64,000 nucleotides of DNA from Hyaloscypha bicolor E (lineage: Eukaryota; Ascomycota; Leotiomycetes; Helotiales; Hyaloscyphaceae). Positions 49,782 through 62,160 of the stretch are shown one piece after another. Made by a program: the position numbers and the translations under genes. Within the stretch, counting starts at the first letter, position 1. Every line of letters begins with the position of its first letter. Where the stretch lies: contig NW_020194615.1 of the NCBI RefSeq assembly GCF_002865645.1, positions 744,001-808,000 of the forward strand, in the 5' to 3' direction. A model generated the notes under the pieces. That model saw nothing but the letters and a program-made list of their open reading frames with translations, ran no database searches and was not told the DNA's origin.

Positions 49782-50856
49782 TCACAACTTCACACGGTTA
49801 TCCTCACCACCCTCCTCCTCCTGGTCAACAACTTCCTGGCCCTCGACGCCTCCTGCGCCTTCCTTCTCTCCCTGAAGTACCTCACCAGGTGCACCTGCAA
49901 CAGGGACAGACCCAGCATCCGTGAGAGGAGGGGGGTATGCTGGTGGAAGAGCCGTATTTTCTGGTGGAAGGCTTGTAGTCGCTGGTGCTGCAGCGATCGG
50001 CTGGGGAGGCTGTGGTGGTGGTGGCGGTGGTGGAGGGAGATGGATTGTGGGTTCTGGTTGAGGAGCTATTGGGTACACTGGTGGTGGAGGAGGAGGAGGA
50101 TAAATGACAGTAGTATGGTAATAGTGTATGACTGGTGGGAGATGCATTGGCGGTGCGATCCCAGGGAAGGGAGGTCCTCCTATGCCAGGCTCGTTCCCTA
50201 CAATATATCAGGATGCTTTTCTGACTAACAGGCAGTAATAATGACAACTTACAAAGGTTTCTCCAGATCTGGAGCTCAGCTCTATACTGGATGAAGTCTG
50301 GATTGGTTGCTGCAGAGAAGTGGGGGTCTCTCTGGGAGTTTGCTCGTTGTGCTGGTAGGTGGACATAGATGAGTGATTCCCATGTCCACTGGGGTTTTCT
50401 GGTGGGAATCTGATGGAAGAGCTGGTGGATCAACCCAAGCTGGCTTTGGTAAGCTATGGGGATTGTCTGAGAGCTGTTGGAGGTGACTCTATGGTGAACG
50501 TTTGGCTGGGAAGACTGTGGCGGTAGTGGTAGTGGTGGAAGATGCATTGGCGGTGCAATGCCTGGGAAGGGAGGTCCTCCGACACCAGGCTGGTGCCCTA
50601 TAATAATCAGGATGCTTTTCCGAATGACTGGAAGTAATAATAATAACTTACAGAGGTTTCTCCAGATCTGGAGCTCAGATCTATACTGGAAGAAGTCTGG
50701 GTTGGTTGCTGCAGAGAAGCGGGGGTCTCTCTGGGAGTTTGCTCGTTGTGCTGGTAGGTGGACATGGAGGATTGCTTCCCATGTCCACTGGGGTTTTCTG
50801 GTGGGAATCTGATGGAAGAGCTGGTGGATCAGCTCAAGCTGGCTTTGGTAGGCCAT
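49782..50856 (-). CDS. Proline-rich protein with a duplicated exon-intron module
   Basis: Three exons (50,856-50,652, 50,597-50,253 and 50,197-49,782) encode 321 residues. Residues 1-68 (MAYQSQLELIHQLFHQ to LQIWRNL) are repeated almost unchanged after a short linker (about 116-183). Each copy ends at an intron of the same phase and similar sequence (54 and 55 bp), followed by a near-identical VGGPPFPGIAPPMHLPP-type block. So a unit of about 320 bp containing coding sequence, intron and following exon start was duplicated with a period of 399 bp. The C-terminal part is poly-proline, then Ala/Pro-rich, ending in an acidic, Gly-rich tail. There is no signal peptide or known domain; function unknown, possibly young or lineage-specific. 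Confidence 0.7.
50136..50853 (-). repeat. Tandem duplication, about 320-bp unit, period 399 bp
   Basis: Unit A (about 50,853-50,535) and unit B (about 50,454-50,136) share coding sequence, a GTAAGTT...TAG intron and the start of the next exon. Differences are scattered single substitutions. Frame is preserved in both units. Confidence 0.85.
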
Positions 50857-51818
50857 GGTTGATCTGGTGAGGCTGTGGGTGTTGTTGGTTGATAGATGTC
50901 GGAGTCGATGTTGTTGATGGAAGGAAGCCGAGTCCAAGTTCTCGAATTCAAAATTGAGAGCCGGCGACACTCGCTAAAGTGCGATTCCAAGCCCCGCAGC
51001 CTCCCCCTAAGTGTCCAAGCCCTAACTGACCCGAATCGGACTTTGCAGAGCCGATTCCACCGAAGAATTAACTTCTGCAATGATGCGAATTGCAAGATGC
51101 CCCGTTCAACTCGACTTCAAGCAACGCAATGCCCGAAAGAGGCAAGAGAAGGGCATCCTCCGCATGTGGCATCTAACAGCAACATTCCCATTAAGACTTG
51201 GAGCTTCTGGATCGTTCCAGCATGCATAGATGATTCTGATGGAAAGGGGGTGGTTGTCACGTGAGCAAATCAAAACAATGGGTCACGTGGCACAAAGACC
51301 CCCTGAATGTGTGAAAAGTCAGATTCGTAATTTAATTGGAGGTGCCAAAAGGTTCAAGCTAATTGGATATGGGATATACATGTTTGGCTAATACAACGAG
51401 CCACTAGATGATATTCACCTTTCTCTGTCGCGGTTTTTCATGCGGAAAGAAATATGAATTGTACATCCCTGGCCGAAGCAATGAGCGCCTGATTCAAAAC
51501 AGCCTTCTCTCGAGTTCCTTTGCATGCGAAAGGTTGCGGTTCAGCATACGATAATGGATTTATCATGGTTTCCCATGTCGCTATGAATGTCCCCCCAGCT
51601 TTTGGACATTGAAGCGTGCGCATGGAAAAGATGTTGGCACGCTGAAGCCGCAAACTTCGATGTTGGTTTCCTGATAAGAACATTTGTAGTGAATTTGCCT
51701 TCGGGAATAACTATTTTCCCGATTTCACTAGCGATTCTGAAGATCGTCGCTTTTCCCTCCAACAAAAAAGAACAACAACAACACCTTCCACCTACGCATC
51801 CCCTCCCAGACCACGACC
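50857..51818. promoter_or_regulatory. Divergent intergenic region with paired GTCACGTG sites
   Basis: About 960 bp between the proline-rich gene (minus) and the disrupted gene (plus). Two GTCACGTG octamers occur at 51,256-51,263 and 51,282-51,289, 26 bp apart. CACGTG is the E-box bound by bHLH regulators such as Cbf1/Pho4-type factors; regulation of either gene is inference. Confidence 0.4.
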
Positions 51819-52623
51819 ATGACTCACCGGGTCTTGTTCTGTTACCGTTCCCAAATACCAGTAATGCTTCAAAGAATCCACGCCAACCACGGCCCGGATT
51901 CACCAGAGTACGAGAACTACAAGATTTGTTACCGGAATTACCTCGAACAAGCAATGATCGAGTGGGGAGGCTTGTGCCCCAGGGCTCAATACCAGGCAGA
52001 GATGCTCACCTGGGCTAGACTTTGTCAGTTTCAAGAGTCCGTCCTTGAGCATGCTTGCTGACAAGAATGTAGTTGAGGGCGATTTCCCAGAATTCGAAGA
52101 GTTGGTCATGTACCGCAACTAGGAGACTATTTACCCGGTCGAATGGGAACTGTTGCTGACTCCCTCTGGCGGCATGGTCCTCGGGCGAAAGAGAAAAGAG
52201 ACCAGCGGAACCAGATTCATGGCGGAGAAGATGGCATCGGGATACTCAGCCGCCGATACAAAAGCTGGAGACCTTAGCATGCCAACAACTCCAGACCTCA
52301 GCAGACCGGTGACTCAGGTGGAGACACAAGAGCAGACGGACGCAGCGCCGTCTGCATCACACGACGCCCAGTCTCCTCAGGTCACCTCCAATGATGGGGA
52401 CAACTCGCCAGACGAGAACAATCCGAACCAGCAAGAGGATACAGAGCCATCGGGGGGAGATGGGGATGCCGCGGCAGGTGCCTCAAACAACGCACCAGTC
52501 ACTCCTGAAAGTCACCTCCAACACAGCTCTCGAAACAATCACCATGGCATACCAAAGCCAGCTTCAGACTATGCTGGAGACGACTCATCAGAAGATGAGT
52601 CTCCTGGAGGAGTCAAGTTGTAG
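51819..52623 (+). pseudogene. Gene disrupted by an in-frame TAG; hypothetical protein
   Basis: From ATG 51,819, exon 1 (to 52,023) joins exon 2 (52,073 on) across a 49-bp GTCAGT...TAG intron with a GCTGAC branch-like site. Translation then reads FEGDFPEFEELVMYRN, a TAG at 52,120-52,122, and continues open in the same frame (ETIYPVEWELLLTPSGG, GRKRKE) for 166 more codons to a TAG at 52,621. The coding potential on both sides suggests one gene of about 250 codons with a nonsense change. CAG to TAG is the commonest RIP outcome. Alternatively an intron with a poor donor (GTCCTT, near 52,040) ending at this TAG would skip it. The C-terminal half is Ser/Asp/Asn-rich and disordered. No domain recognised. 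Confidence 0.55.
52511..52564 (+). repeat. Fragment homologous to the proline-rich gene module, inverted orientation
   Basis: This 54-bp stretch (GTCACCTCCAACA... to ...CCAAAGCCAGCTT) matches the start of the duplicated module in the gene at 49,782-50,856, which lies on the other strand. In another frame it reads VTSN...TITMAYQSQL, the same words as the module. The host gene reads it in a different frame. Confidence 0.7.
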
Positions 52624-52719
52624 GATACTCTAGACCACGGGCGTGGGTCTTGAGCAGCGACCAGGGGTACATGTCTTTGATGGTCAGCGTCTTTTGTAAG
52701 AAATGTCGAGTAACAGAGC

Positions 52720-52790
52720 TCAATGGAGCATGGTTTACACTAATGGAGTATGGTTTACGTTCAATGGAGTATGCTTACGCTCAATGGAGC
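52720..52790. repeat. 20-21 bp tandem repeat, about 3.5 copies
   Basis: The unit CAATGGAGTATGGTTTACGCT is repeated with small changes (TCAATGGAGCATGG, TAATGGAGTATGG, TCAATGGAGTATGC, TCAATGGAGCTCG). Confidence 0.75.
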
Positions 52791-52981
52791 TCGTAACCGC
52801 AATGAGGGCAAGATATGTAGTAACCAAAAATCCAAACACTTGCCTGGGCCCGAAAATGTGCGTTCACTGCTCAAAGATGAAGCAGAGAGTGAGCTTGTGA
52901 ATCTCCAACTTAGCCGAATCCAATATCCCACACAATACCCTCCAATCGGACCAAGACCTTCGAGAAAAGCATACGCCCACC

Positions 52982-53194
52982 ATGTCTCAGCGCATTTCAT
53001 ACCTGAATACCATTAGGCAGGAATGCATCTCGAGGGAAAGAACCAGTGCAGACGAATTTGCGCATAGCCAATCGCGCATTGAAACGCGTACCAGAGAGCA
53101 ACGCCCACACCTCCTACCAGCAGACATCGACTCCATAGTAGAATCAACACTGGAGGAAGATGCCTTGTACGGATGTTGTGGTGTGCAACTGTGA
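52982..53194 (+). CDS. Small hypothetical ORF
   Basis: 70 codons with a good start context (CCACCATGTCT), polar and charged, no signal peptide or domain. It ends 44 bp before the terminal repeat of the downstream element. It could be a real small gene, the last exon of a larger one, or chance. Confidence 0.3.
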   Translation: MSQRISYLNTIRQECISRERTSADEFAHSQSRIETRTREQRPHLLPADIDSIVESTLEEDALYGCCGVQL

Positions 53195-53238
53195 ATCTTG
53201 GTGTACAGATTGGCGTGTCGTTCAAATTTTCTGTGCGG

Positions 53239-53367
53239 TACGGAAAGCCGTAAGGATCAGAAGACCAAGCGATTTTCGAATCTGGTTTTCGACCTTCGAT
53301 GTCTGATTTGTGGCACGTGCGCACCCCACCAAAAATCGCCTGTAACCAAAATACCGCATTCTGCAGG
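53239..53367 (+). repeat. Left 129-bp terminal inverted repeat
   Basis: Outer end TACGGAAAGCCGTA is itself a small palindrome. Inner end is ACCGCATTCTGCAGG. Normal base composition, unlike the interior. Confidence 0.85.
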
Positions 53368-56300
53368 CGCAACTACTATTATACTTATATATATAACTTA
53401 TATAGAGGTAGCTAAAATAAAGCTATTTGCAGTTACTAAATATACTAATATTTATATTTGTCTTTACTATAATATCTCTAGTATTCCCTCTACTTCTGCC
53501 TTTACCTCTATTTCTTTTTCTTAACTATTATTAATTTTCCTTTAATTTATATAGTTTATATAATAGATTCTATAAATTATAAGATATATCTTTCTTATTA
53601 TTATTATTATTCTTACTATTATTTCCTATAATACTCGAAATATCTCTATCTCTATTATTTTCTTTATTCTTATTCTTATTTTCTTTCTTTTTCTCTCTTT
53701 TTTTCTTTATTAGTCTCTTTACTTTATTACCTTATTTTAAGAATATTTATAGTTTTAAAGATTAAGGTTTTATAAAGGCTAACTTAAGAAAAGCTAGATC
53801 TTTTAGTATTTTATTAAAGTAATATAAGATATATATTCTATTACTATTATTATATTTATAATTATAATAGATTTAGTTAAATTTGCTCTAAACTTATATA
53901 TATTTTTACTATAAGCCTTTAAAGTTCTTTTTTATATAATTAATATAAGATATAAATACTAAATAGCCTTAAGTTTAACTATATACTATTTCTAAATTTA
54001 CTATAATCTTCGGATTATTTAAGTTAGCTAGCTTCTTTTTAGAATAAAACTTTATATTTTAAATCTCTAGTATTTTATAAATATTTTTTATAACTTATAT
54101 TATTTTATTAGAAATATTAAAAAGCTCGAGATAGTATTATTTATTAGTAATAATAGAAAAAGGCTATAAGATATTTAAGAAAGAAAAAAGATTTAATAAA
54201 TTTAATAAATTATTATTCTAATATTTAATTAGTATTATATTTTAGCTTTTTATATAAAGAAAATATAACTTATTACTTTTTTATAATACCTCGAGTTTTA
54301 AAGCCTTTATATTTAAGCTATATTATATTATTTATTTTTATTAAATAAATATAAGTTATTAATATTACTAATATTATATATATTATATCTTTTCTCTTTT
54401 TTTAAAGACTTTTTTAGTAATATAATAAAGAATTATATTTACTTTATAATAGAAAGAAAGACTTAAATAATACTTAAAGAAAAAAGAAAAGAGGTAAAAA
54501 GAAGGTTAGATATAGTATTATAATTAAAAGAAAAAGAATTAGTTAGAAGAAAAAAAAAGCCTTTTTATAATACTTTTTTCCCGAGAAATAATTATAAATT
54601 CGAAGTTATTTTTATATTATAAAAGTTTAAAAAATATAAAAGAACGGATTTATAAATAAACCAAAAAATCGAATTAATTTTTCTAAGCTCTTTTTTTTAT
54701 AAAGTAATAATAAATTTATAAATAGAGGTAATAATAAAATTAATAAGCTAATTAGAAAATAGAATTAATTTTATAAATAATAATATCTATTATACTAATA
54801 TTACTTTTATAAAAGAGAATTATAAGATATAATTTCCGGGCTAAATAAGTAAATTAGATAAATTATATTTATAAGTTTATTACTAGTATAATACTAGAAT
54901 ATAGATAGAAAGTCTCTAGTTAAATTTAAAGAATATAGAATTAGATTAGGAAATCTAATAATTTTGGAATTATATAAATAATAAGTTGCCTTCTCTAAAT
55001 TTTATATTAGTTTCTCGAATTTAGAAAATTATATAGTTATATAATACTAAAATTAAGCTTTCTTTATATATAAAAAATAAAATATTAGTATTATTTTATA
55101 ATCTAGATATAATATATCTAGATAATATAATATAAAAATAAGACTATTTTTAATAGTTATAATAGTTATAATATTATATTTTATATAAATATAAAAATAG
55201 AATTTTTATACTAGTATAAATTAATATTTAAGAACTATATATTTCCTTTTATTTTTATTTTTTATTTCTAATTACTATTACTATAATTTATAAACTATAT
55301 TATATTATAAGAACTAATAGAATTAATTCTTAATTATAGAAATAATATTAAACCTAAATTAAAAAGCTTTATTATATTTAAAAGAAAACTTTTTAGAATA
55401 TTAAATATATCTTATAACTAGAAAAGTTTTATATTAGTAAAACTAGCTATATTATTTAATTATAATAATAAAATACTAAACTCTTTCCGAATTAATAATA
55501 AGTAAAATATAAAATATATTTTTATAATAAAAAGCTAATTAAAATAATATATTATTTCTAGTATTAAAATTATTTACTTAAATATATACTTTAAATCTTT
55601 AATTATAAATTTAATTACTTTAGGTTTAATATATATATTCTAAAAATAATTTAATACTATTATAAGCTTTAGCTAAAATAAAATCGATTTAATACTAAAT
55701 ATATTAATATTTTTAAAAAAGCTAAAGAATTTACTTTTAAGGAACTAAAGAGTAATTAATTAATTTAATATAGCTATAGGAAAATATATTACTAGATTCA
55801 AAAAAATACTAGTAAATTTATATTTTATAAGAAAATATAATAAATACTTAGAATATTAGATAAGATAAAAATAAAGATATAAAATAAATATAAAAATTAG
55901 AAATATAAGAGATTTATTATTAAGAGGCTAGATTAATATTAGTTTATAGATAAATATAATAAGTTATTCTATTATAGCTTTTAGATCTATAGTATTATTA
56001 ATATATATTCTTAAATAATAATTAGTATTTTTATTAGTATATTAAATTATATATAAATTACTATTTTAAAATTCTATTTCCTTTATATTAGGAAATAAAG
56101 TTATTTTCTAAAAAAGTTATAAGCTAATAAAAACTAGGAAATACTACTTATAATAATTATATAAGTCGAGCTCTAGTAATTAGTAAAGAATTATAATTTA
56201 TTATAGAAAGAAGCCTTTATTTATAGGCCCTTAATAAAGAATTAGTATATTAAGATATAATAAAATACCTTAGCTAATAGGCTTATAGAGATCTAGAAAT

Positions 56301-58372
56301 AATTCTTTAAATCTTTTTATAATATAAATATCTTTAATAAAAAGTCTTATTATAATTTAATTACTATTTAATTTATTTATATAAATACTTTCTACTAATA
56401 GATTAATAACTTTATTCTTTTTTATAATATTAGTCTAATCTACTTTTAATAAGTAAGAACTAATTACCTTTAGCCTAAAGTTCTAGAAAAGCTATATAAT
56501 TATTACTAGAAAGTTTATTATTATAGTATTTCTCTAATAAAAGTAACTAAATAATTACTTTTTAAGATTAAAAAAAAAGTTATAAAATATAATTATATAA
56601 TATATTAAATTCCCGAAATTAAAGAGCTTGATATAACTTTTCTTAAAAATACCGGTATTATATATATTATAAATAAGCTTAAAGTAAAGCTAAATTAAAA
56701 CTATATTAGAGTATATTAGTTTCTTTATTATATTTTTAAACTTTATAAGAAAAGAATTAGAAAACTTCTATTTAATATTAAGCCTTTTTATAAGAGAAAT
56801 AAATAATTAAAGATAGTTTAAAAAATAAAATAAAGACTAGAAAATATAATTATAGTAAATTAAAAATCAGGAAATATTAAAAAGAATAATCTTAATAGTA
56901 AAGTTTCTATAAATAATAAGAAATAATATAAGAATAATTTAGAGGATTTAGAGAATAAGGGAATTTTAAATAACTTGTTTAATAACTAATATTTGGGCTA
57001 TAAAAGTTTATTTATATTAAGCTTTTTAAAAATAATATTATAGTTATATATAAAGATATAATTCCTTTAAATTAATATAAGAAATTATATAGTTATATAA
57101 TTCTATAGAATTAGCTAGCTATAAAAATACTCTAAAACCGGAAACTTATAAAGAGTCTTAAGAACTTTAGAATATTCGAATTATTACTAGTATTCGGTAC
57201 TTTTTAGAAAAAAAGTATAATATATTTTATAATAAATAATTTATTATAGACTACTTAATTTTGAAATTAAGCGAGAAATCTAAAAGCTAGGCTTATAATT
57301 CAAGTTTTATTAAAATTATTAAAGTCTTTACTAGCTAGTATTATAGATTTAATATAAATATTATAAGAATTCTATAGGTTTTATTTTAATCTATTTAGAA
57401 AGTATATATAATATATCTTCTTATTTATTCTAATATTTATATATAATTTCTGAGAACTAAACTATTACTTAAAAAAAAGTAAAAAGACTAAACTAATATT
57501 TTTAAAAACTAAGGCCTTAATAAATCTATCTAGAAAAGCTTACTAATTCTTCTAAAAATAACCTAAGAAAAGTTTGAGTTTATTATATATTATAACTTAT
57601 ATAACTAGAAATAGGAACTATTCTAATAGGCTAGAAAGAGTTTCTTATATAGCTTATTTATATAATTAGAAATAAAGACTTGAGTTTATTATATAAAATT
57701 ACTTTTATATAAAGACTTTTACTATAAACTCTTTATTTGAATTAATTAGTTAAATCTATTTTTAATACTAAGTCTTTATTAAGATAACTTCTTGCTTTTA
57801 GAGGCTTTAAATAAAGTAGCTAATAAGTTTCTTAGCTATTAGCTAAGATTTATTAGCTAGAAAATCTATAAGTAATAAATAAGATTATAAAATAGAACTT
57901 CTCTAATTATAATACTATATATTTTACTATAATATAAAATAATTAAATATAGAAGCCTTATTAAATATAATATATCTAGAGCTATAAGTAATATCTTATA
58001 AAATATAGAAAGTTTTAGTATTTAACTAGTATTATAATCTAGCCTAAAAACATTTACTATTCTTTATATTTAATTTAATAAAAATAAGAAATATTTATAC
58101 TTTAACTCAAGAAATAATTAGAACTTTTATATAAACTTAAAGTAATAGTTTACTTTATAAAAAGAAAATAAACCAGAATTATTTATACTATATTAATTTT
58201 TAGAAAGAATTATAGTAAATACTATAACTTCTAAAATATTCTCGAGAAAACTTCCTTAAATTAAAATAAGCTAGTTTATAATTCCGAAAAATCTATAGAA
58301 ATCTTATATATTTAAAAGTATAAGTACTTAAAATAAATACTATTTAAATTCTAATCTATAATAAAAGAAAAG

Positions 58373-58523
58373 TAAAATATATAAAATAAAATATATAAAA
58401 TAAAATATATAAAATAAAATATATAAAATAAAATATATAAAATAAAAAAAATATATAAAATAAAATATATAAAATAAAATATATAAAATAAAATATATAA
58501 AATAAAATATATAAAATAAAAGT
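58373..58523. repeat. 14-bp tandem repeat (AAAATATATAAAAT), about 10 copies
   Basis: The unit repeats almost perfectly, with one interruption of extra A residues near 58,445. The near-identity of units contrasts with the decayed surroundings, so expansion is probably recent. Confidence 0.9.
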
Positions 58524-59104
58524 AAAATAAAATATTTAGATATTTAATAAATAAAAAGCCTAATTATAAATTATAAGAACTAGTACTAACTAGATATATA
58601 TATAATAATATTAAAGAAAAAATAAGGCAAGAGAAATAAGATAAAAGAAACTAAAAAATAAATTAGTATATATTTTATAAAAAAGAATAAGGAAATATTT
58701 AAATAGCCTAAAAATAAAAAGTATATATTAAAGAAATTAAGATTAGAGAAAGAAAAGCTATTTCCTATAAAAATAAATTAGTATATATTTTAAAATAAAA
58801 AATAAAAGTATTTAGTAATAGCCTAAAAGCTTTTATAAATATTAAAGAAAAGAAGAAAATATTAAAAAAAGAGAAAAAATATTAAAGTTTAAAGAAATCT
58901 AAATAGAAGTTAGCCTCTTTTTAGAAGTTTGAGAAAGAGTATTTTTAAAGGGCCTAAAAGTATAAGAAATATTAGAAAAAAAGAAAAGAGATCTAAAATT
59001 TAGCTTTCTAAGAAATAAATAGATTAAAGATTTATAATATAGAAGTTCCGGATAAAAGTAATCCGAAAGTAGTAATTAGATACTAGTTCTTAGTATTATT
59101 AGTA

Positions 59105-59290
59105 AAGGAATTAAAGAAAAAAAAGTTTAAAAAAGAAAGAGTTTAAAGAAAGAAGAATTTAAAAAAGAAGAAATTTAAAGAAAAAGGAATTTAAAAAGAA
59201 AAGAAATTTAAAGAAAAAAAGATTTAAAAAAAAGAAATTTAAAGGAAAAGAGGTTAAAGAAGAAGAGGTTTAAAGAAAAAGAAAAAGGTT
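59105..59290. repeat. Degenerate polypurine tandem repeat (TTTAAAGAAAAAGAA type)
   Basis: About a dozen units of 15-19 bp, each TTTAAA or TTTAAAG followed by a purine-only run. The plus strand is almost free of C throughout. Confidence 0.75.
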
Positions 59291-60786
59291 ATAAGTAATT
59301 AAATACTAGCTTTTAGTATTAATAGAGGTATTAATAGAGGTATTAGTAAAGAATAATAAAATACTAGCTTTTAGTATTAATAGTAAAGTTAAAAAAATAT
59401 AGAAAAAAAATAAAGGTTTTAAAATTAAAATAAAATAGAATTATACTTTTATAAAAAAAAAAGATACTAATATAAAGTAATTATATTATTAAATTCCATA
59501 TTTACTTTTATTATTTATTAAAAATATATATTTCTTAGAAGAAAATATTATTTAATATTTTTAGGAAATAATAATTTAATAATAATACTATTAAAAAAAC
59601 CAAATCTAATATATTTAAATATACTAAAATAAGGCAATTATTTTTATATTAAAAATTAAATTATAGTATTACTAGATATAAAGCTATTTTAGTTTATAGA
59701 CTAGGCTATATATAAAGATTCGAGAATATTAAAGCTTACTTAAATTACTTATAGAATAGCTATATAAATAGCTAGTAATATAATAAGATAGTATTATACT
59801 TTATCTAATTAGATTAATAATAAAGCCCTTTATTATAGCAAATATATAATATCTGTTTTTTAAGATATTATATAGCTAGAAAAAAAAGACATATAATTAT
59901 ATAATCTCTAGATTCTTAAAATTAACTAAAAATTAGTTAATTAGAAATAAGTAAATATTACTTTTTATATTTCTAATTTAATTAGCTACTAAAGTAATAA
60001 GATTCTTAATATAACTAAATTAATAATATTAGGAAATTTAGATAATCTCTTATTATTTATATATTTTTCTTTTATTTTTAATAAACTATAAAAAGCTTTT
60101 ATTAATATTAGACTTAGCTATCTTAAGAGATCCAGAGCCTTTATTCTAAGCTTCCTAAACTACTAGTACTACTAACCCCGAACTTTTACTCTAGGTCTCT
60201 TATATAGCTACCTAAAAGGCTCTTTATATAATAGATATTAAGCTTTTATTTTTATTTTACTAAATAACTAGTTTATTAAGCCTCTTCTTATTTTATATTA
60301 TATAGTCGAAACTCTATTAAAGAGCCTTTATTATAAGCCTTACTTTCTTTTATAAGTCTATAATCTCTAAATTCTTTTTTATAAAACTATTAAGATACTT
60401 TAAACTTATAAATAATTATTCTCTTTTAATTACTTTATTTTAAAAATCTTCTAAAAAAAAAAAGTATCTTTATATTTAGTTTCTTAAAATTCTTTATATA
60501 GATTTTAGTAAAACTTTATTTTTTAATTTTAAATTACTCTTTTATAGCTTTTAAAAGCTATACTTTCTTATTAAGCCTATTTATATAAGTATTACTTTTT
60601 TTAATTACTATATCTTTTTTCTTTTTAAAGCTCTATTTTTATACCTTAAATTATTTCTTTTCTTTCTTAAAATTTACTAGCTTCTTTTTTAATATATACT
60701 AATATTTATTAATATAATCTTTTATTATAAACTTCCTTAGCTACTTATATTATTTATTAAATATCTTATTAAAAGGCTTCTCGGAA

Positions 60787-60858
60787 TTACTAGCTAAAAT
60801 AGGCTTAGTAGCTAGAATAGGCTTATTAGCTAGAGTAGGCTTACTAGCTAAAGTTTAT
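60787..60858 (-). repeat. 18-bp tandem repeat, four copies, coding for KP(I/T)LA units on minus
   Basis: Units TAGCTAAAATAGGCTTAG, TAGCTAGAATAGGCTTAT, TAGCTAGAGTAGGCTTAC and a partial fourth. Read on the minus strand they give KPTLAN, KPILAT and KPILAS, then NSEKP, an open six-residue repeat as in a linker of a mobile-element protein. Confidence 0.6.
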
Positions 60859-62160
60859 AGAGACTTAAATCTCTTATAATTCTTTTAATAAATAATACTT
60901 AAGTTATTTACTAATATTTTAATACTAATACTACTTTTTTTTAAATATATAATTATTTCTAATTATATTATTATTAGAGTTATTAGTAAGTTATTAATAT
61001 TAGAAATTAATATTAAATTAATTATTGGCCCTTTATATAATTAATAATTCTATAAAGGCTACTTTTTTTTAACGGAAATAAGGAAATAGAATTTAGGCTT
61101 TTAATAATTTATATTAGAATATATTTTCTTTATATATTTAAGGAACTATTTAAAAGTATAATTTTTTTTAAATAAAACCGGAAAGTCCGGAATTTTAGAG
61201 CAAGTAATTCTACTAGTAAAGTAGCTTATAGTTAGGCTTTAATTCTTAAGATTAAGTTTATAGTATTTAGTTCTTCTAATATCTTTCTAGATATTAGACT
61301 CTAGAAAGTAATTAAATATCTAGCTATTAAGCCTTTTAAATATTTTATAAGAATCGAGAAAAAATAAAAGTTTTAAAGAAATAATTTACTTAAACGGCTT
61401 TCCAGAATAGCTAATATAGTAATAAATAATTATTAATAAGCCTATTAGTAAAGGCTTATTAGTAGAATTATAGCTATATTTACTAGTTAGCTTTTTTTTA
61501 TTATATTTTCTCTTATTATTTTTCTTTACTTTTAATTATTACTAATTATAAGCCTTAGTTAAAGTACTTTCCTAGAGCCTCGATTTCTTTTTCTTCTTTC
61601 TAGTAGAAGTAAGATTATTTTCTTATATATTATAAAAAATATTTCTAGTAATAATTCTTTAGAAACTTTCTCTTTTCTTTCTTACTTGCTTTTTTTTCTT
61701 TTTTTTTTCTTTCTTCTCCTTATTTTTTAAAAACTTAGCCTAATAAGTATACTAATTTCTAGTATTTATCTCTTTAATACTATTATTATTATTGTCTTTC
61801 TTATTATTTTTAGAAAAGTAAAAGGCAAGAGGCTTTAATTTTAGCTTATAAGCTTTTTATAAATACTTTTTCTCTAAAATAAATTCGGTCGAACTTGAAA
61901 AGAGAAAAATAATATTATAATAACTATAAAAAGAGCTAATATTCTTCTATTTTTAATACTTTTTATAATAAGTTATAATATTATAATATATAAAGTCTTA
62001 AATAAGGTAATTTTAAAAAAATTAAATTAAAAATAAAAATAAAAGAAAATAAAAATAATAATTTAGGAAATAAGAATATAATAGAAAAATCTCTCTATAT
62101 TAAAGAACTAATAGAACTATCTATTTCTATTTTAGATATAAATCTATATTAAATTATTCT

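Larger units (their letters stand above)
52624..53238. other. Region between the disrupted gene and the 9.6-kb TIR element
   Basis: It contains a 20-21 bp tandem repeat at 52,720-52,790 and one short ORF (52,982-53,194). Nothing else is recognised. Confidence 0.5.

Noticed and set aside
52703..53016. Overlapping short frames over the 21-bp repeat
   Set aside because: They are produced by the tandem repeat and have no start context or domain.
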